A DNA stretch of 38,833 nt from assembly GCA_042569785.1 (NCBI GenBank), contig JBHPGW010000025.1, positions 1-38,833 of the forward strand. Direction: 5' to 3'. Position 1 is the first letter of the stretch. Each line of letters starts with the position of its first letter. The stretch is from JBHPGW01 sp042569785. GTDB taxonomy: Bacteria > Planctomycetota > Phycisphaerae > Sedimentisphaerales > Anaerobacaceae. Shown piece by piece: positions 7,804 through 15,733 of the stretch. A program made the position numbers and the translations under genes. A model generated the notes under the pieces. The model ran no database searches and was not told the DNA's origin. It saw only the letters and a list, made by a program, of their open reading frames with translations.

Positions 7804-8478
7804 ATGACAGGTACAAACGTAAAATTTCACCAGACAAAGATGGTTTTGATATGTGTTTCTCTTATCGCAGCTACATTTCTTTCCGGCTGTACCAACTGGA
7901 AGAAAAAATACCAGGCACTTAATGTTGAGCACAAGAATTTAAAGGGGCTGATGGAATATGAAAGAGGCGAGGCTTCCCGCCTTTCCGGCGAGCTTGCCTC
8001 CGGTCAGCAGACAATTAATGAACTCCAAAAGAAAATTGATGAGTTAGATCAGAGTCCCGGCGAAGCCACCGGTTTCGGCGCCGATTATGATGTCCGCGTC
8101 GACACGGCCGCTGGAACCGTTACCGTGACACTGCGAAACGATATATTGTTCAGCCCGGGTTTTGCATCACTGAAAAAGGGAACCAGTGTTGAACTTAACC
8201 ACATTATCTCGGTTTTGAAAAGCCAGTATGAAAGATCACTGATAGATGTTGTCGGCCATACCGATTCCGATCCGATCAAAAAATCAAAATGGAAAGACAA
8301 CTGGGAACTTTCCGCTCAGCGTGCCCTGACGGTGACCCGTTATCTGATTAAGGGTGGTATAACCGATAGTAAAATTCGTGCCGTAGGCCGAGGAGCCGCT
8401 GTCCCGGTCGAACCAAACGATTCATTGAGCAACAAAGCCAAAAACCGCAGAGTAGAGATTGTCGTTCATCTCAAATGA
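7804..8478 (+). CDS. OmpA-family peptidoglycan-binding lipoprotein
   Basis: This is a 224-residue lipoprotein. The signal sequence ends in a lipobox LSGC with the lipidated Cys at residue 29. A coiled-coil stretch follows (about 30-85: KKKYQALNVEHKNLKGLM to INELQKKIDEL). An OmpA/MotB C-terminal domain covers about 95-224 (NDILFSPGFASLKKGT, VVGHTDSDP, WELSAQRALTVTRYLI, NRRVEIVV). It probably tethers the outer membrane or a membrane complex to peptidoglycan, as Pal-type proteins do. AAGGAGA 8 nt before the ATG supports the start. The last 57 nt are overlapped antisense by the end of the comEC gene. Confidence 0.92.
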   Translation: MTGTNVKFHQTKMVLICVSLIAATFLSGCTNWKKKYQALNVEHKNLKGLMEYERGEASRLSGELASGQQTINELQKKIDELDQSPGEATGFGADYDVRVDTAAGTVTVTLRNDILFSPGFASLKKGTSVELNHIISVLKSQYERSLIDVVGHTDSDPIKKSKWKDNWELSAQRALTVTRYLIKGGITDSKIRAVGRGAAVPVEPNDSLSNKAKNRRVEIVVHLK

Positions 8479-10974
8479 CATTTTACCGTCGCTGTTTATA
8501 GAGATTATAACAGCGCCGTCTCTGGCGGTGTAGAGGCCTTTTTTCTGCGCAGAACTCAGCTTATCGTATTGTCTTCGATTACAGCTTGTTATCACTATCT
8601 CAGGAGCTATTCTTTCGAGAAAGCCAGGTTCAAGGCTGTTAATCGAGCCGTGATGGGGACTGACGAGGATGTCCGCTTTTAGTGATGGGTAAATTTTCAG
8701 CAGCTGCCTTTGAGCAAACTTTTCGACATCCGAGCACAAGAGGATTTTTCTACCCGCGAATTCTATCATAGTTACCAGCGATTTATCGTTATCTCGCAGA
8801 TGTTCATTGTCCTCAGCCTGTCCGAGCGGCCAGAGAAACTTTATTTTAGCAGGGCTGTCAAAGCTGATATTATCGCTTATAGATTCTATTTGGAATCCTT
8901 TTTCGCTGAGGCAGTTACTAAGAAATTTTGCCGTTCCCCAGCGGTCGGTTTTGGCAAAAAACGTATTGTCAGCGTAAATCGCCTCGACCTTCCCGCTGCT
9001 AACGATTTCCGGGATACCGTTAATATGGTCGGTATCGTTATGGCTAATAAGACAGGCTTCGATTCTTTTTATACCCTTGTAATTAAGAAATGGATTGATG
9101 ATACGCTCACCGACGTTGCCTGTATGCAAAGAGCCGGCATCGAACAGTAAATTACTTTTGCCCGGCAGTTGTACAACGATAGCCTGGCCATGCCCAACGT
9201 CGAGACAGGTAAGGATTAAATTGTCTCGATGTGTATTGTGGTATTTACTAACGCCGAGAAAAATTATTATCGCCAATGCCCCTATAGTGCAGATCGCTTT
9301 TTTAAAGTTTGACTTTTTGAAATAAACCAAAGCGCCAAAAACTATCAAGCCATAATAGAAAATTATCAGCCCGATAGATACATGCCCAATGAGAATCTCC
9401 GAAGGTACGATCTCCGCGATGAGTTTTACAAACCAGATCATGACAACTGAAAGGAAGTTGACTATATAACCCAATAGAACTGCTACACTCGGAAGTAAAA
9501 GTGACAGTATTATTTTCAAATACCCGGCAGTCAGGGTCACTGCCACCAGAGGAAATACAATGACGGTCCACAGAGCCGATAATGGGCTGATGATATAAAA
9601 GTGGTACAGCAATACACCAGCCGCACCGAGCCAGGCACCAAGGCCAACCGAAAACATATTCGTCGAAAATTTGATTACCCTAACGATTGGCCAGGAAAAC
9701 GACTTATTGGCGATATATTTTAATACATGCTCATTGAAAAAATACTCAATCCTGTTTGTGAACAGTAATATCCCCAGCACACAGGCAAAGGATAGCTGCC
9801 ACCCCGCTTCGAATAATTGTGTCGGCCTTATGAGTAAAAGTATTATCGCTGCTAATGACAATGTGTTGTATGGCTTGGGGCTTCGGCGAAAGAAAAAAGA
9901 TGCGCAGAAGACAAAACATATGATCGCCGCTCTAAGTGTCGGTGCTCGCGGCGGGACGATCAACAGAAAGACGGTCAAAGCGATTATGCAGATAACAGCT
10001 CTCGCCGGCTTGGCCAACCCTGCCGTTTTGCACAGCCACCATACAGAAAACATCAAAATGCCAAGGTGCATTCCCGATAGGCTGATAAAGTGCAGCAACC
10101 CAGTCCTGCGAAACGCTCGCCAGGTGTCACTATCAATATTGCCGCGGTATCCAAGCAGCAAAGCCTGCAAAAGACCTTGACTGGGCTGCCCATCCGATAC
10201 CCCTTCTAAAAGAGCATTATTGGCCAGTTCACCGAATTTGCTTTTGACCCTTGTAAAGAGTCCCGCTTTTGTCCCCGATAGGATTTCGACAGCCTCTGCC
10301 GAGCCGACCGATGCCGCGATAAAAACATTTTTTCGAGCCATGTACCTGGCAATATCGAATTGCCCCGGATTGGTAGCAGCCTTGAAATTCCCGAGCAGGC
10401 AGTAAAACTCAACATTATCGCTGGCCCTGAGGTCAAGTATCGGCTGATTAACCCGCACTCGTATAGTCCCAACTGCCTGCACCCAGCCCTCCGTAGCCTC
10501 AACTTCGTTGACCTTAAGATAGAAACTGCTGCCGGGATCGCTGTGTTTGAACCGGGCAAATGCCCATTGCCGATTTTTATTGATAAAAGGCTCAGTAACG
10601 ACCAGCCCTCTTATAGTGGCCGGCTGACGATCCATTGTCACCATGTTGCGAATATCGTTAACCCCTGCCTTATTAAAATCTACCAGCCGAATCCCGCCCA
10701 GACTGACAAAGCTCAGAATAGCGCAAATGCTCAAAGCCATTGAGGGATTTTTGCTTCGAAGAATAAAAACAGTCACTGCTGACACGAAAGACACCGCCAA
10801 TAGTATCAGCCACAAATACAAACCAACCGCAAAAGTCTGCTGGATAACGATACCCGTTATGAGTCCGACCGCGGCAAAGACCAAAGGCCCTATACTGACA
10901 AGCCGAGGAAACCAATCCTCACTGCCGGCAAGTTCACGATCGATCCGTTCTAACTTTTGCGTAATGTTATCCAT
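8422..10974 (-). CDS. comEC: ComEC/Rec2-family DNA uptake channel protein
   Basis: This 850-residue membrane protein has the full ComEC architecture. An N-terminal hydrophobic/DUF4131-type region with an OB-like domain covers about 1-230. The competence domain contains GLLHFISLSGMHLGI near residue 300, followed by many membrane helices to about 560. A C-terminal metallo-beta-lactamase-like domain follows (LDVGHGQAIVVQLPG, LLFDAGS, ISHNDTDHING with H-x3-DH, SPHHGS). ComEC forms the inner-membrane channel for transformation and the C-terminal domain probably degrades one strand. AGG lies 6 nt before the ATG and a TATAAT-like box is at 10989-10994. The last 19 codons overlap the end of the OmpA-like gene on the other strand. 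With the prepilin peptidase this suggests natural competence, but other com genes are not in the window. Confidence 0.94.
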   Translation of the reverse strand: MDNITQKLERIDRELAGSEDWFPRLVSIGPLVFAAVGLITGIVIQQTFAVGLYLWLILLAVSFVSAVTVFILRSKNPSMALSICAILSFVSLGGIRLVDFNKAGVNDIRNMVTMDRQPATIRGLVVTEPFINKNRQWAFARFKHSDPGSSFYLKVNEVEATEGWVQAVGTIRVRVNQPILDLRASDNVEFYCLLGNFKAATNPGQFDIARYMARKNVFIAASVGSAEAVEILSGTKAGLFTRVKSKFGELANNALLEGVSDGQPSQGLLQALLLGYRGNIDSDTWRAFRRTGLLHFISLSGMHLGILMFSVWWLCKTAGLAKPARAVICIIALTVFLLIVPPRAPTLRAAIICFVFCASFFFRRSPKPYNTLSLAAIILLLIRPTQLFEAGWQLSFACVLGILLFTNRIEYFFNEHVLKYIANKSFSWPIVRVIKFSTNMFSVGLGAWLGAAGVLLYHFYIISPLSALWTVIVFPLVAVTLTAGYLKIILSLLLPSVAVLLGYIVNFLSVVMIWFVKLIAEIVPSEILIGHVSIGLIIFYYGLIVFGALVYFKKSNFKKAICTIGALAIIIFLGVSKYHNTHRDNLILTCLDVGHGQAIVVQLPGKSNLLFDAGSLHTGNVGERIINPFLNYKGIKRIEACLISHNDTDHINGIPEIVSSGKVEAIYADNTFFAKTDRWGTAKFLSNCLSEKGFQIESISDNISFDSPAKIKFLWPLGQAEDNEHLRDNDKSLVTMIEFAGRKILLCSDVEKFAQRQLLKIYPSLKADILVSPHHGSINSLEPGFLERIAPEIVITSCNRRQYDKLSSAQKKGLYTARDGAVIISINSDGKMSFEMNDNLYSAVFGFVAQ

Positions 10975-11064
10975 AGAAACCTGTCACTATTATAAACAAA
11001 CATCCGCAAATTGCCCCAAAAACCTGTAAAAACGTAAAAAAATTAAAAAAAGATTAGATTTTTC

Positions 11065-11094
11065 TTGCAATACCAGAGCAGATTGTTGTAGAAT
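11065..11094 (+). promoter_or_regulatory. candidate promoter upstream of the beta-helix gene
   Basis: TTGCAA (11065-11070), an 18-nt spacer and TAGAAT (11089-11094) give a good sigma70-type match. Transcription from here would leave a leader of about 320 nt before the ATG at 11425. Confidence 0.45.
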
Positions 11095-11250
11095 AGATAG
11101 TGAATAGAGAAGGCAGGCTCAAAATATCATATTTAAATCTGTCACTATCATAATTCGTACCGAAGTTATCATACCGAGCCAACCTTTCAAAATACCTTTT
11201 TTTACTAATTTGTTGCTGCGCTGCTGATAAATGCAGAGTTTCGAGGACAA

Positions 11251-11391
11251 ATGAACAGTAAATCAGCCATTTTGGAACGTCACAGGGCATTATTGAAAAA
11301 AAAACCAAAAATCCAAATTTTTTCTGTAACGAAATCGATTTTGCGGGATTATCTCTTCAGGACAGGCAAAAAAGTCTATATCTCGGCCTAA
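11251..11391 (+). CDS. possible 46-residue basic small protein
   Basis: A short frame begins at ATG 11251 with GAGGA just upstream (4-5 nt spacing, rather tight) and stops with TAA at 11389-11391. The peptide is Lys/Arg-rich (for example LERHRALLKKKP and RTGKKVYIS) and has no recognised domain. It sits in the leader of the beta-helix gene and downstream of a plausible promoter. A frame of this length can occur by chance, so it is only a candidate small ORF. Confidence 0.2.
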   Translation: MNSKSAILERHRALLKKKPKIQIFSVTKSILRDYLFRTGKKVYISA

Positions 11392-11424
11392 TATTTTTAT
11401 ATTGTTTTGTGAAAGGACTGAAAA

Positions 11425-13905
11425 ATGAAGATAAAGAGAAAAACAGGCCTTGTTTTTGTGGTGCTTATCGTTGCAACTCTTTGCAGCGGGCGAATGATCA
11501 CTGTTGATGATAATGGTTCAGCCGATTTTAATAATATCCAGGCTGCCATCGATGATGCCAATGAAGGTGATGTTGTTGAAGTTTGGCCTGGGGTTTATAC
11601 CGGTGATGGTAATCGTGATATTGATTTTCTGGGTAAGGCTATTACCGTTCGCGGTACTGATTCAAATGATCCGAATATTGTGGCAGCGACGATTATTGAC
11701 TGTAACGGTACAGAAGCCGAGCCTCACAGAGGTTTTAATTTTACCAATAACGAAGACTCAAACTCTGTTCTAAGCGGTCTAACTATTGCTAATGGTTGTG
11801 GCCCGGGTATTATAATTTATGACCAATTGCGTTCAGTCGGAGGGGCCATCTACTGTGAAGAATCAAGTCCGACAATTAGTAAGTGTGTTATCCGTGATAA
11901 TTCAACCTGGGGCTCGTATAGCAAGGGGGCCGCTATATATTGTCACAAAAGTAGTCCAAAGATTAATCATTGTATTATAACAAATAATTCGACAGAGGGC
12001 ATGTATGGTACTGGTGGTGGTATTTACTGTACATATAGTTACAGCAACCCAATTATAAGTCACTGTACAATTGCAGATAATTCGACAGATAGTATTGGTA
12101 GTGGTATTTACTTTGCTTATGACGATAACAATGCAGTTGTCAGCCATTGCATCTTATGGGGCAACTATGCTCAAAGATATTCACAGATATTCGGAATTCA
12201 CTTTATTTCCTACTGCGATGTGGAAGGTGGTTGGCTTGGCGTTGGAAATATCGACAAAGACCCTTTGTTTTTTGATTCTGGGACAGGGATTTACCACATT
12301 TCGCCTAATTCACCATGCCTTAATGCAGGTGATCCGTGCTATAGCGGTGTTTCAGGAGAAACTGATATCGATGGTGACCCACGGATTATCAATAGACGTA
12401 TTGATATCGGTGTAGACGAGGTCGATTACGAAAGACCGTTGATAGGTGTATCACCCAGAGTATTAGAATTTAACACACTCATAACCAGCCCTGCGCCGGA
12501 ACCACAGAATCTATCTATTTGGAATAATGGACTTGGCACACTGAACTGGGAGATTATTGAGGATTGTTCATGGCTGCAAGTTGTCCCCAATACAGGAGAA
12601 TCTGTGGACCAAGTCAATAATGTTGTTTTGAGTGTGGATACTTCCGGGCTTGGTTGGGGTTGCCACAGCTGCGAATTAACGATAACGGGTGATAGTGTAG
12701 TCAATAGCCCTCAAACAGTGGATGTGGTCTTAAATATTGGTGGTTGGCAATTACAAGTACCATCGGAATATAACACCATTCAAATGGCGGTTGACGTAGC
12801 GGTGCATGGAGATACTGTTGTTGTTCAGCCAGGGGTGTATGAGGAAGATGTCAACTTCCTGGGCAAAAATATCACGTTGACGAGCGTTAATCCGAGTGAT
12901 TCAAGTGTTGCAATTGCAACAACTATTAATGGAACTGTGGTTTTTAATGGAACAGAAGATTCAAATTGTTTACTTACGGGCTTTAATATTAACGGCTACA
13001 TTAAAGGCTTTGATAGCTCAGTCGACCCCTATGGTGAGAACCATACTCATGCTACAATTAGCTATTGTCTGCTTCAGGACAACGACGGAATCAACGGTAT
13101 GGTAATTCACGCTTGTGATGGCACAATCCGCAATTGCATAATAAGTCAGAGTCGGTATTGGTCCATTTGGATGGAAAATGAGGCGATTTTTGATTGTTTC
13201 GGTTTGATTGAAAATTGTACAATAGCAACAAATGATATTGCAGCTATCCGTGTTTCAGAAGGAGGAACAACAACAATAAGAAATTGTATTATTTATCCTT
13301 ATACTAATCAGGACATCGCTTGGATTTTTGGAGGGATTTTAGATGTTTCGTATAGTAATATTAAAGGTGGCCTGAATGGGATTTTGATTTGTGGTACGGG
13401 AAGTGGTACGGTAAATTGGGGACCAGGTAACATTGATATAGATCCGTGTTTTGTTGAGCCTGGACGCTACTATAATGAGACAATAATCAAAGGCGATTAT
13501 CATTTAAAGAGCCAAGGCTGGCGGTGGGATGCGGGACGTCAGCGATGGGATTATGATGATGTTACGAGTAGATGTATTGATGCGGGTAAGCCGGGGGATC
13601 CTTTAGGCGGTGAGTTATTGACTGTTCCGGATGACCCTGATAATGACTGGGGGCAGAATCTGCGGATCAATATGGGTGCTTATGGTTGTACGCCCAAAGC
13701 TTCTATACCCCCATACGACTGGGCGATATTGCCGGATCTGACGAATGATGGTATAGTAAATTATAATGATTTCGCAGCGGCGGCATCTGATTGGCAGGAA
13801 ACCAAAGACACACAGAGCGGCGACCTAAATAGGGATGGTACAGTAGATATGACTGATGTTATGTTGTTTGCAGTTGACTGGCTTGAGCAAACAATTTGGC
13901 GGTAG
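11425..13905 (+). CDS. exported beta-helix protein with BACON domain and dockerin
   Basis: This is an 826-residue secreted protein. The order is: signal peptide (about 1-22); a first right-handed parallel beta-helix (about 25-340; typical opening ITVDDNGSADFNNIQAAIDDANEGD, coils such as SPTISKCVIRDNS and NPIISHCTIADNS); a BACON/Ig-like domain (about 345-440, CSWLQVVPNTG); a second beta-helix (about 445-745, opening YNTIQMAVDVAVHGDTVVVQPG); and a C-terminal dockerin-type pair of Ca-binding loops (DLTNDGIVNYNDF and DLNRDGTVDMTDV). Such proteins in Phycisphaerae are thought to bind or cleave polysaccharides, but no catalytic motif can be assigned. AAAGGA lies 7 nt before the ATG. The next gene follows after 27 nt, so the two are probably cotranscribed. 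Confidence 0.88.
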   Translation: MKIKRKTGLVFVVLIVATLCSGRMITVDDNGSADFNNIQAAIDDANEGDVVEVWPGVYTGDGNRDIDFLGKAITVRGTDSNDPNIVAATIIDCNGTEAEPHRGFNFTNNEDSNSVLSGLTIANGCGPGIIIYDQLRSVGGAIYCEESSPTISKCVIRDNSTWGSYSKGAAIYCHKSSPKINHCIITNNSTEGMYGTGGGIYCTYSYSNPIISHCTIADNSTDSIGSGIYFAYDDNNAVVSHCILWGNYAQRYSQIFGIHFISYCDVEGGWLGVGNIDKDPLFFDSGTGIYHISPNSPCLNAGDPCYSGVSGETDIDGDPRIINRRIDIGVDEVDYERPLIGVSPRVLEFNTLITSPAPEPQNLSIWNNGLGTLNWEIIEDCSWLQVVPNTGESVDQVNNVVLSVDTSGLGWGCHSCELTITGDSVVNSPQTVDVVLNIGGWQLQVPSEYNTIQMAVDVAVHGDTVVVQPGVYEEDVNFLGKNITLTSVNPSDSSVAIATTINGTVVFNGTEDSNCLLTGFNINGYIKGFDSSVDPYGENHTHATISYCLLQDNDGINGMVIHACDGTIRNCIISQSRYWSIWMENEAIFDCFGLIENCTIATNDIAAIRVSEGGTTTIRNCIIYPYTNQDIAWIFGGILDVSYSNIKGGLNGILICGTGSGTVNWGPGNIDIDPCFVEPGRYYNETIIKGDYHLKSQGWRWDAGRQRWDYDDVTSRCIDAGKPGDPLGGELLTVPDDPDNDWGQNLRINMGAYGCTPKASIPPYDWAILPDLTNDGIVNYNDFAAAASDWQETKDTQSGDLNRDGTVDMTDVMLFAVDWLEQTIWR

Positions 13906-13932
13906 GATAACTGATTAAGGAGATACATTGTT

Positions 13933-15558
13933 ATGCATAAATATAAAAAGACGAGCGTTATGTTAGCGGTATTGGCGTTAATTGTTCTTTCGCTTGTGAT
14001 CTTTGCCGGAGCTATGGACAAGTCTGTCCGTGACGAAGAACATATGCACTGCGCCGCCGGCGTCCTGCAGTCAAAGGGGCAGATGGTTTACAGGGACTTT
14101 TCTTATCCCGCTCAGCCGCCATATCTGCCGTTACTCTACGCCGGGCTTTTTAAGGTGTTGCCGACGACGCACTACCTGTTTACAGGCAGGGCGTTTTCGG
14201 TTTTTTGCAATATCGTTACAGTTCTCTGTATTGTGGCGATTTTTCGGCGAGTCTTTGCTAATTATAGATTTGCCGGCACACTGCTCGGCATCGCTGGTGC
14301 TGTGTTGTATGTCTTTAATCCGTTTGTCTATAACATCAGCGGTTTTGCAGGCAATCACGATTTTGTAGTTGCTTGTATTGTCACAGCTTTTTGGTTGTTT
14401 GTTTCTATTGATCTGAGCCAAAGCTCAAGATATTTTCTTGCTGCTGGTATCGGTTTTTTGCTTACCCTGGCAGTGTGTACGCAGTTAAAAATGGTGGTAA
14501 TGCTGGGCCTGTTTTTTGTAATGCTGCTGATCCGTTTCAAAGGGACTCTAAAGAACAGACTAAAAAATATCTTACCTTTTTTACTTGCGATGGCTGTCGC
14601 TTTGATTTGGCCTGTCTGGACGCTGATTGCCTCCCCGAAAGCATTTTATATAAACAACTTCTCAATACCTGTACGTTATGCTCAGGTGATGTATAATGCC
14701 AAGGCGGTTTTCGGTAAATTCGAGCTTTGCCTTGTTTCACTGGCGATACCAGGCGGCATTATCCTTGCGGCGATCACAGTTTTTCTGTGCATAGCGATCT
14801 TCCGTTATCGAGGTAAGCTGGCCATAACAGATGCTGTAAATGCCGTTCTTGCGGTGTTATTGGTTCTGGTATCTGTTTTGCTGATCCTGATATTTCCTCA
14901 ATTGCGATTGAATTATTTTGGCAGGCTGGTACCTTTTTTAATAATCAGCTTTGCGTATCCTCTTGTTTATCTTCGAGCAATAGCTGACGTCGATACCAAG
15001 TCAAAGATATTCAGGACTGCGAGTATTATAATGATCGCCTGCGTTGCCAGCGCTGTCGGCTGTCGTTTTGATATGCTGACCAGAGTTTCGACTGTATTGA
15101 AACCGCAAAGCTGGATACCCGTAAAAGTGCACAGGATAGCTCTTGGCATTGCGCGCAAAAGTACAAGCCACAAACCAGTTGCTACTCTGTTACCTATCTA
15201 TGCGCTGGAAGCCGGACGTAATATTTATACCGAACTGGCAGCAGGGCCATTCGCTTACAAGGTCGCATCGGCTATGTCGCCCGACCAGATCGATACCGCA
15301 AATATAATCACACCTAAAAAACTAAAGCAGCAGTTGCACGATTCTCCGCCTTCAATTGTGATTTTGAGCTCACCTTCCAGGGATATAGAATTTGTCCTGC
15401 TTAGGATCGCAAAAACCAAATGGCCGGAACAGGATTACGACGAACAGCTCTGGGAAAGAAAAGAATACGATATCGGCTTTACAGTCTACATCAGACGAGA
15501 CAAGTACTACAAACCAACCAAAACCAAAAACAAAATCTTTGTAGCCCGCAACTTGTGA
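13933..15558 (+). CDS. GT-C (ArnT/PMT-like) membrane glycosyltransferase
   Basis: This is a 541-residue polytopic protein. A first membrane helix is followed by an acidic cluster D34-E35-E36-H37 and then a GQMVYRDFSYPAQPPYLPLLYAG loop, the arrangement typical of GT-C enzymes that use polyprenyl-phosphate sugars on the outer face of the inner membrane. About 9 to 11 hydrophobic segments follow up to residue 370. The C-terminal 170 residues are a soluble, probably periplasmic domain with FAYKVASAMSP and PPSIVILSSPSRDIEF. It likely transfers a sugar to a lipid or a surface protein; the acceptor is unknown. AAGGAGA at 13917-13923 supports ATG 13933. It sits 27 nt after the beta-helix protein gene, so that exported protein is one possible substrate, which is inference only. 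Confidence 0.85.
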   Translation: MHKYKKTSVMLAVLALIVLSLVIFAGAMDKSVRDEEHMHCAAGVLQSKGQMVYRDFSYPAQPPYLPLLYAGLFKVLPTTHYLFTGRAFSVFCNIVTVLCIVAIFRRVFANYRFAGTLLGIAGAVLYVFNPFVYNISGFAGNHDFVVACIVTAFWLFVSIDLSQSSRYFLAAGIGFLLTLAVCTQLKMVVMLGLFFVMLLIRFKGTLKNRLKNILPFLLAMAVALIWPVWTLIASPKAFYINNFSIPVRYAQVMYNAKAVFGKFELCLVSLAIPGGIILAAITVFLCIAIFRYRGKLAITDAVNAVLAVLLVLVSVLLILIFPQLRLNYFGRLVPFLIISFAYPLVYLRAIADVDTKSKIFRTASIIMIACVASAVGCRFDMLTRVSTVLKPQSWIPVKVHRIALGIARKSTSHKPVATLLPIYALEAGRNIYTELAAGPFAYKVASAMSPDQIDTANIITPKKLKQQLHDSPPSIVILSSPSRDIEFVLLRIAKTKWPEQDYDEQLWERKEYDIGFTVYIRRDKYYKPTKTKNKIFVARNL

Positions 15559-15733
15559 TTCAAAAGACGAAGCTCGAAATTAGAAGCACGAAATCCGAAA
15601 CAAATTCAAAGCACAAAATACAAAATAAGAAGCAAAATTGGAACAGCGGATCAGGTGAATTGTGGAGTTGGGGGGGGGGGACCCTGGTCTAAGACGAGTT
15701 TTTCTCTGGCGTTGAAATTAAGTTTCAATGAGA
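15559..15733. other. intergenic spacer with G11 tract
   Basis: This 175-bp gap separates two convergent genes. It contains a low-complexity CGAAAT/ACAAAAT-type A-rich segment (15575-15640) and an uninterrupted run of 11 G at 15670-15680. A short TTGAAA/TTTCAA inverted repeat lies at about 15712-15728, without a T-run. No clear terminator is seen. Confidence 0.5.

Larger units (their letters stand above)
10975..11424. other. 450-bp AT-rich intergenic region
   Basis: This lies between divergent genes (comEC to the left, the beta-helix gene to the right). It holds a plausible plus-strand promoter at 11065-11094, A/T homopolymer tracts, and a possible 46-codon reading frame at 11251-11391. The rest would be a roughly 320-nt leader of the beta-helix gene. 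I recognise no riboswitch or tRNA in it. Confidence 0.6.

Noticed and set aside
9671..10180. 169-codon plus-strand frame inside comEC
   Set aside because: It is a shadow of the comEC membrane region on the other strand, with no Shine-Dalgarno or homology.
11054..11308. 84-codon minus-strand frame upstream of comEC
   Set aside because: It has low-complexity translation and no ribosome site, and it overlaps a better plus-strand promoter.
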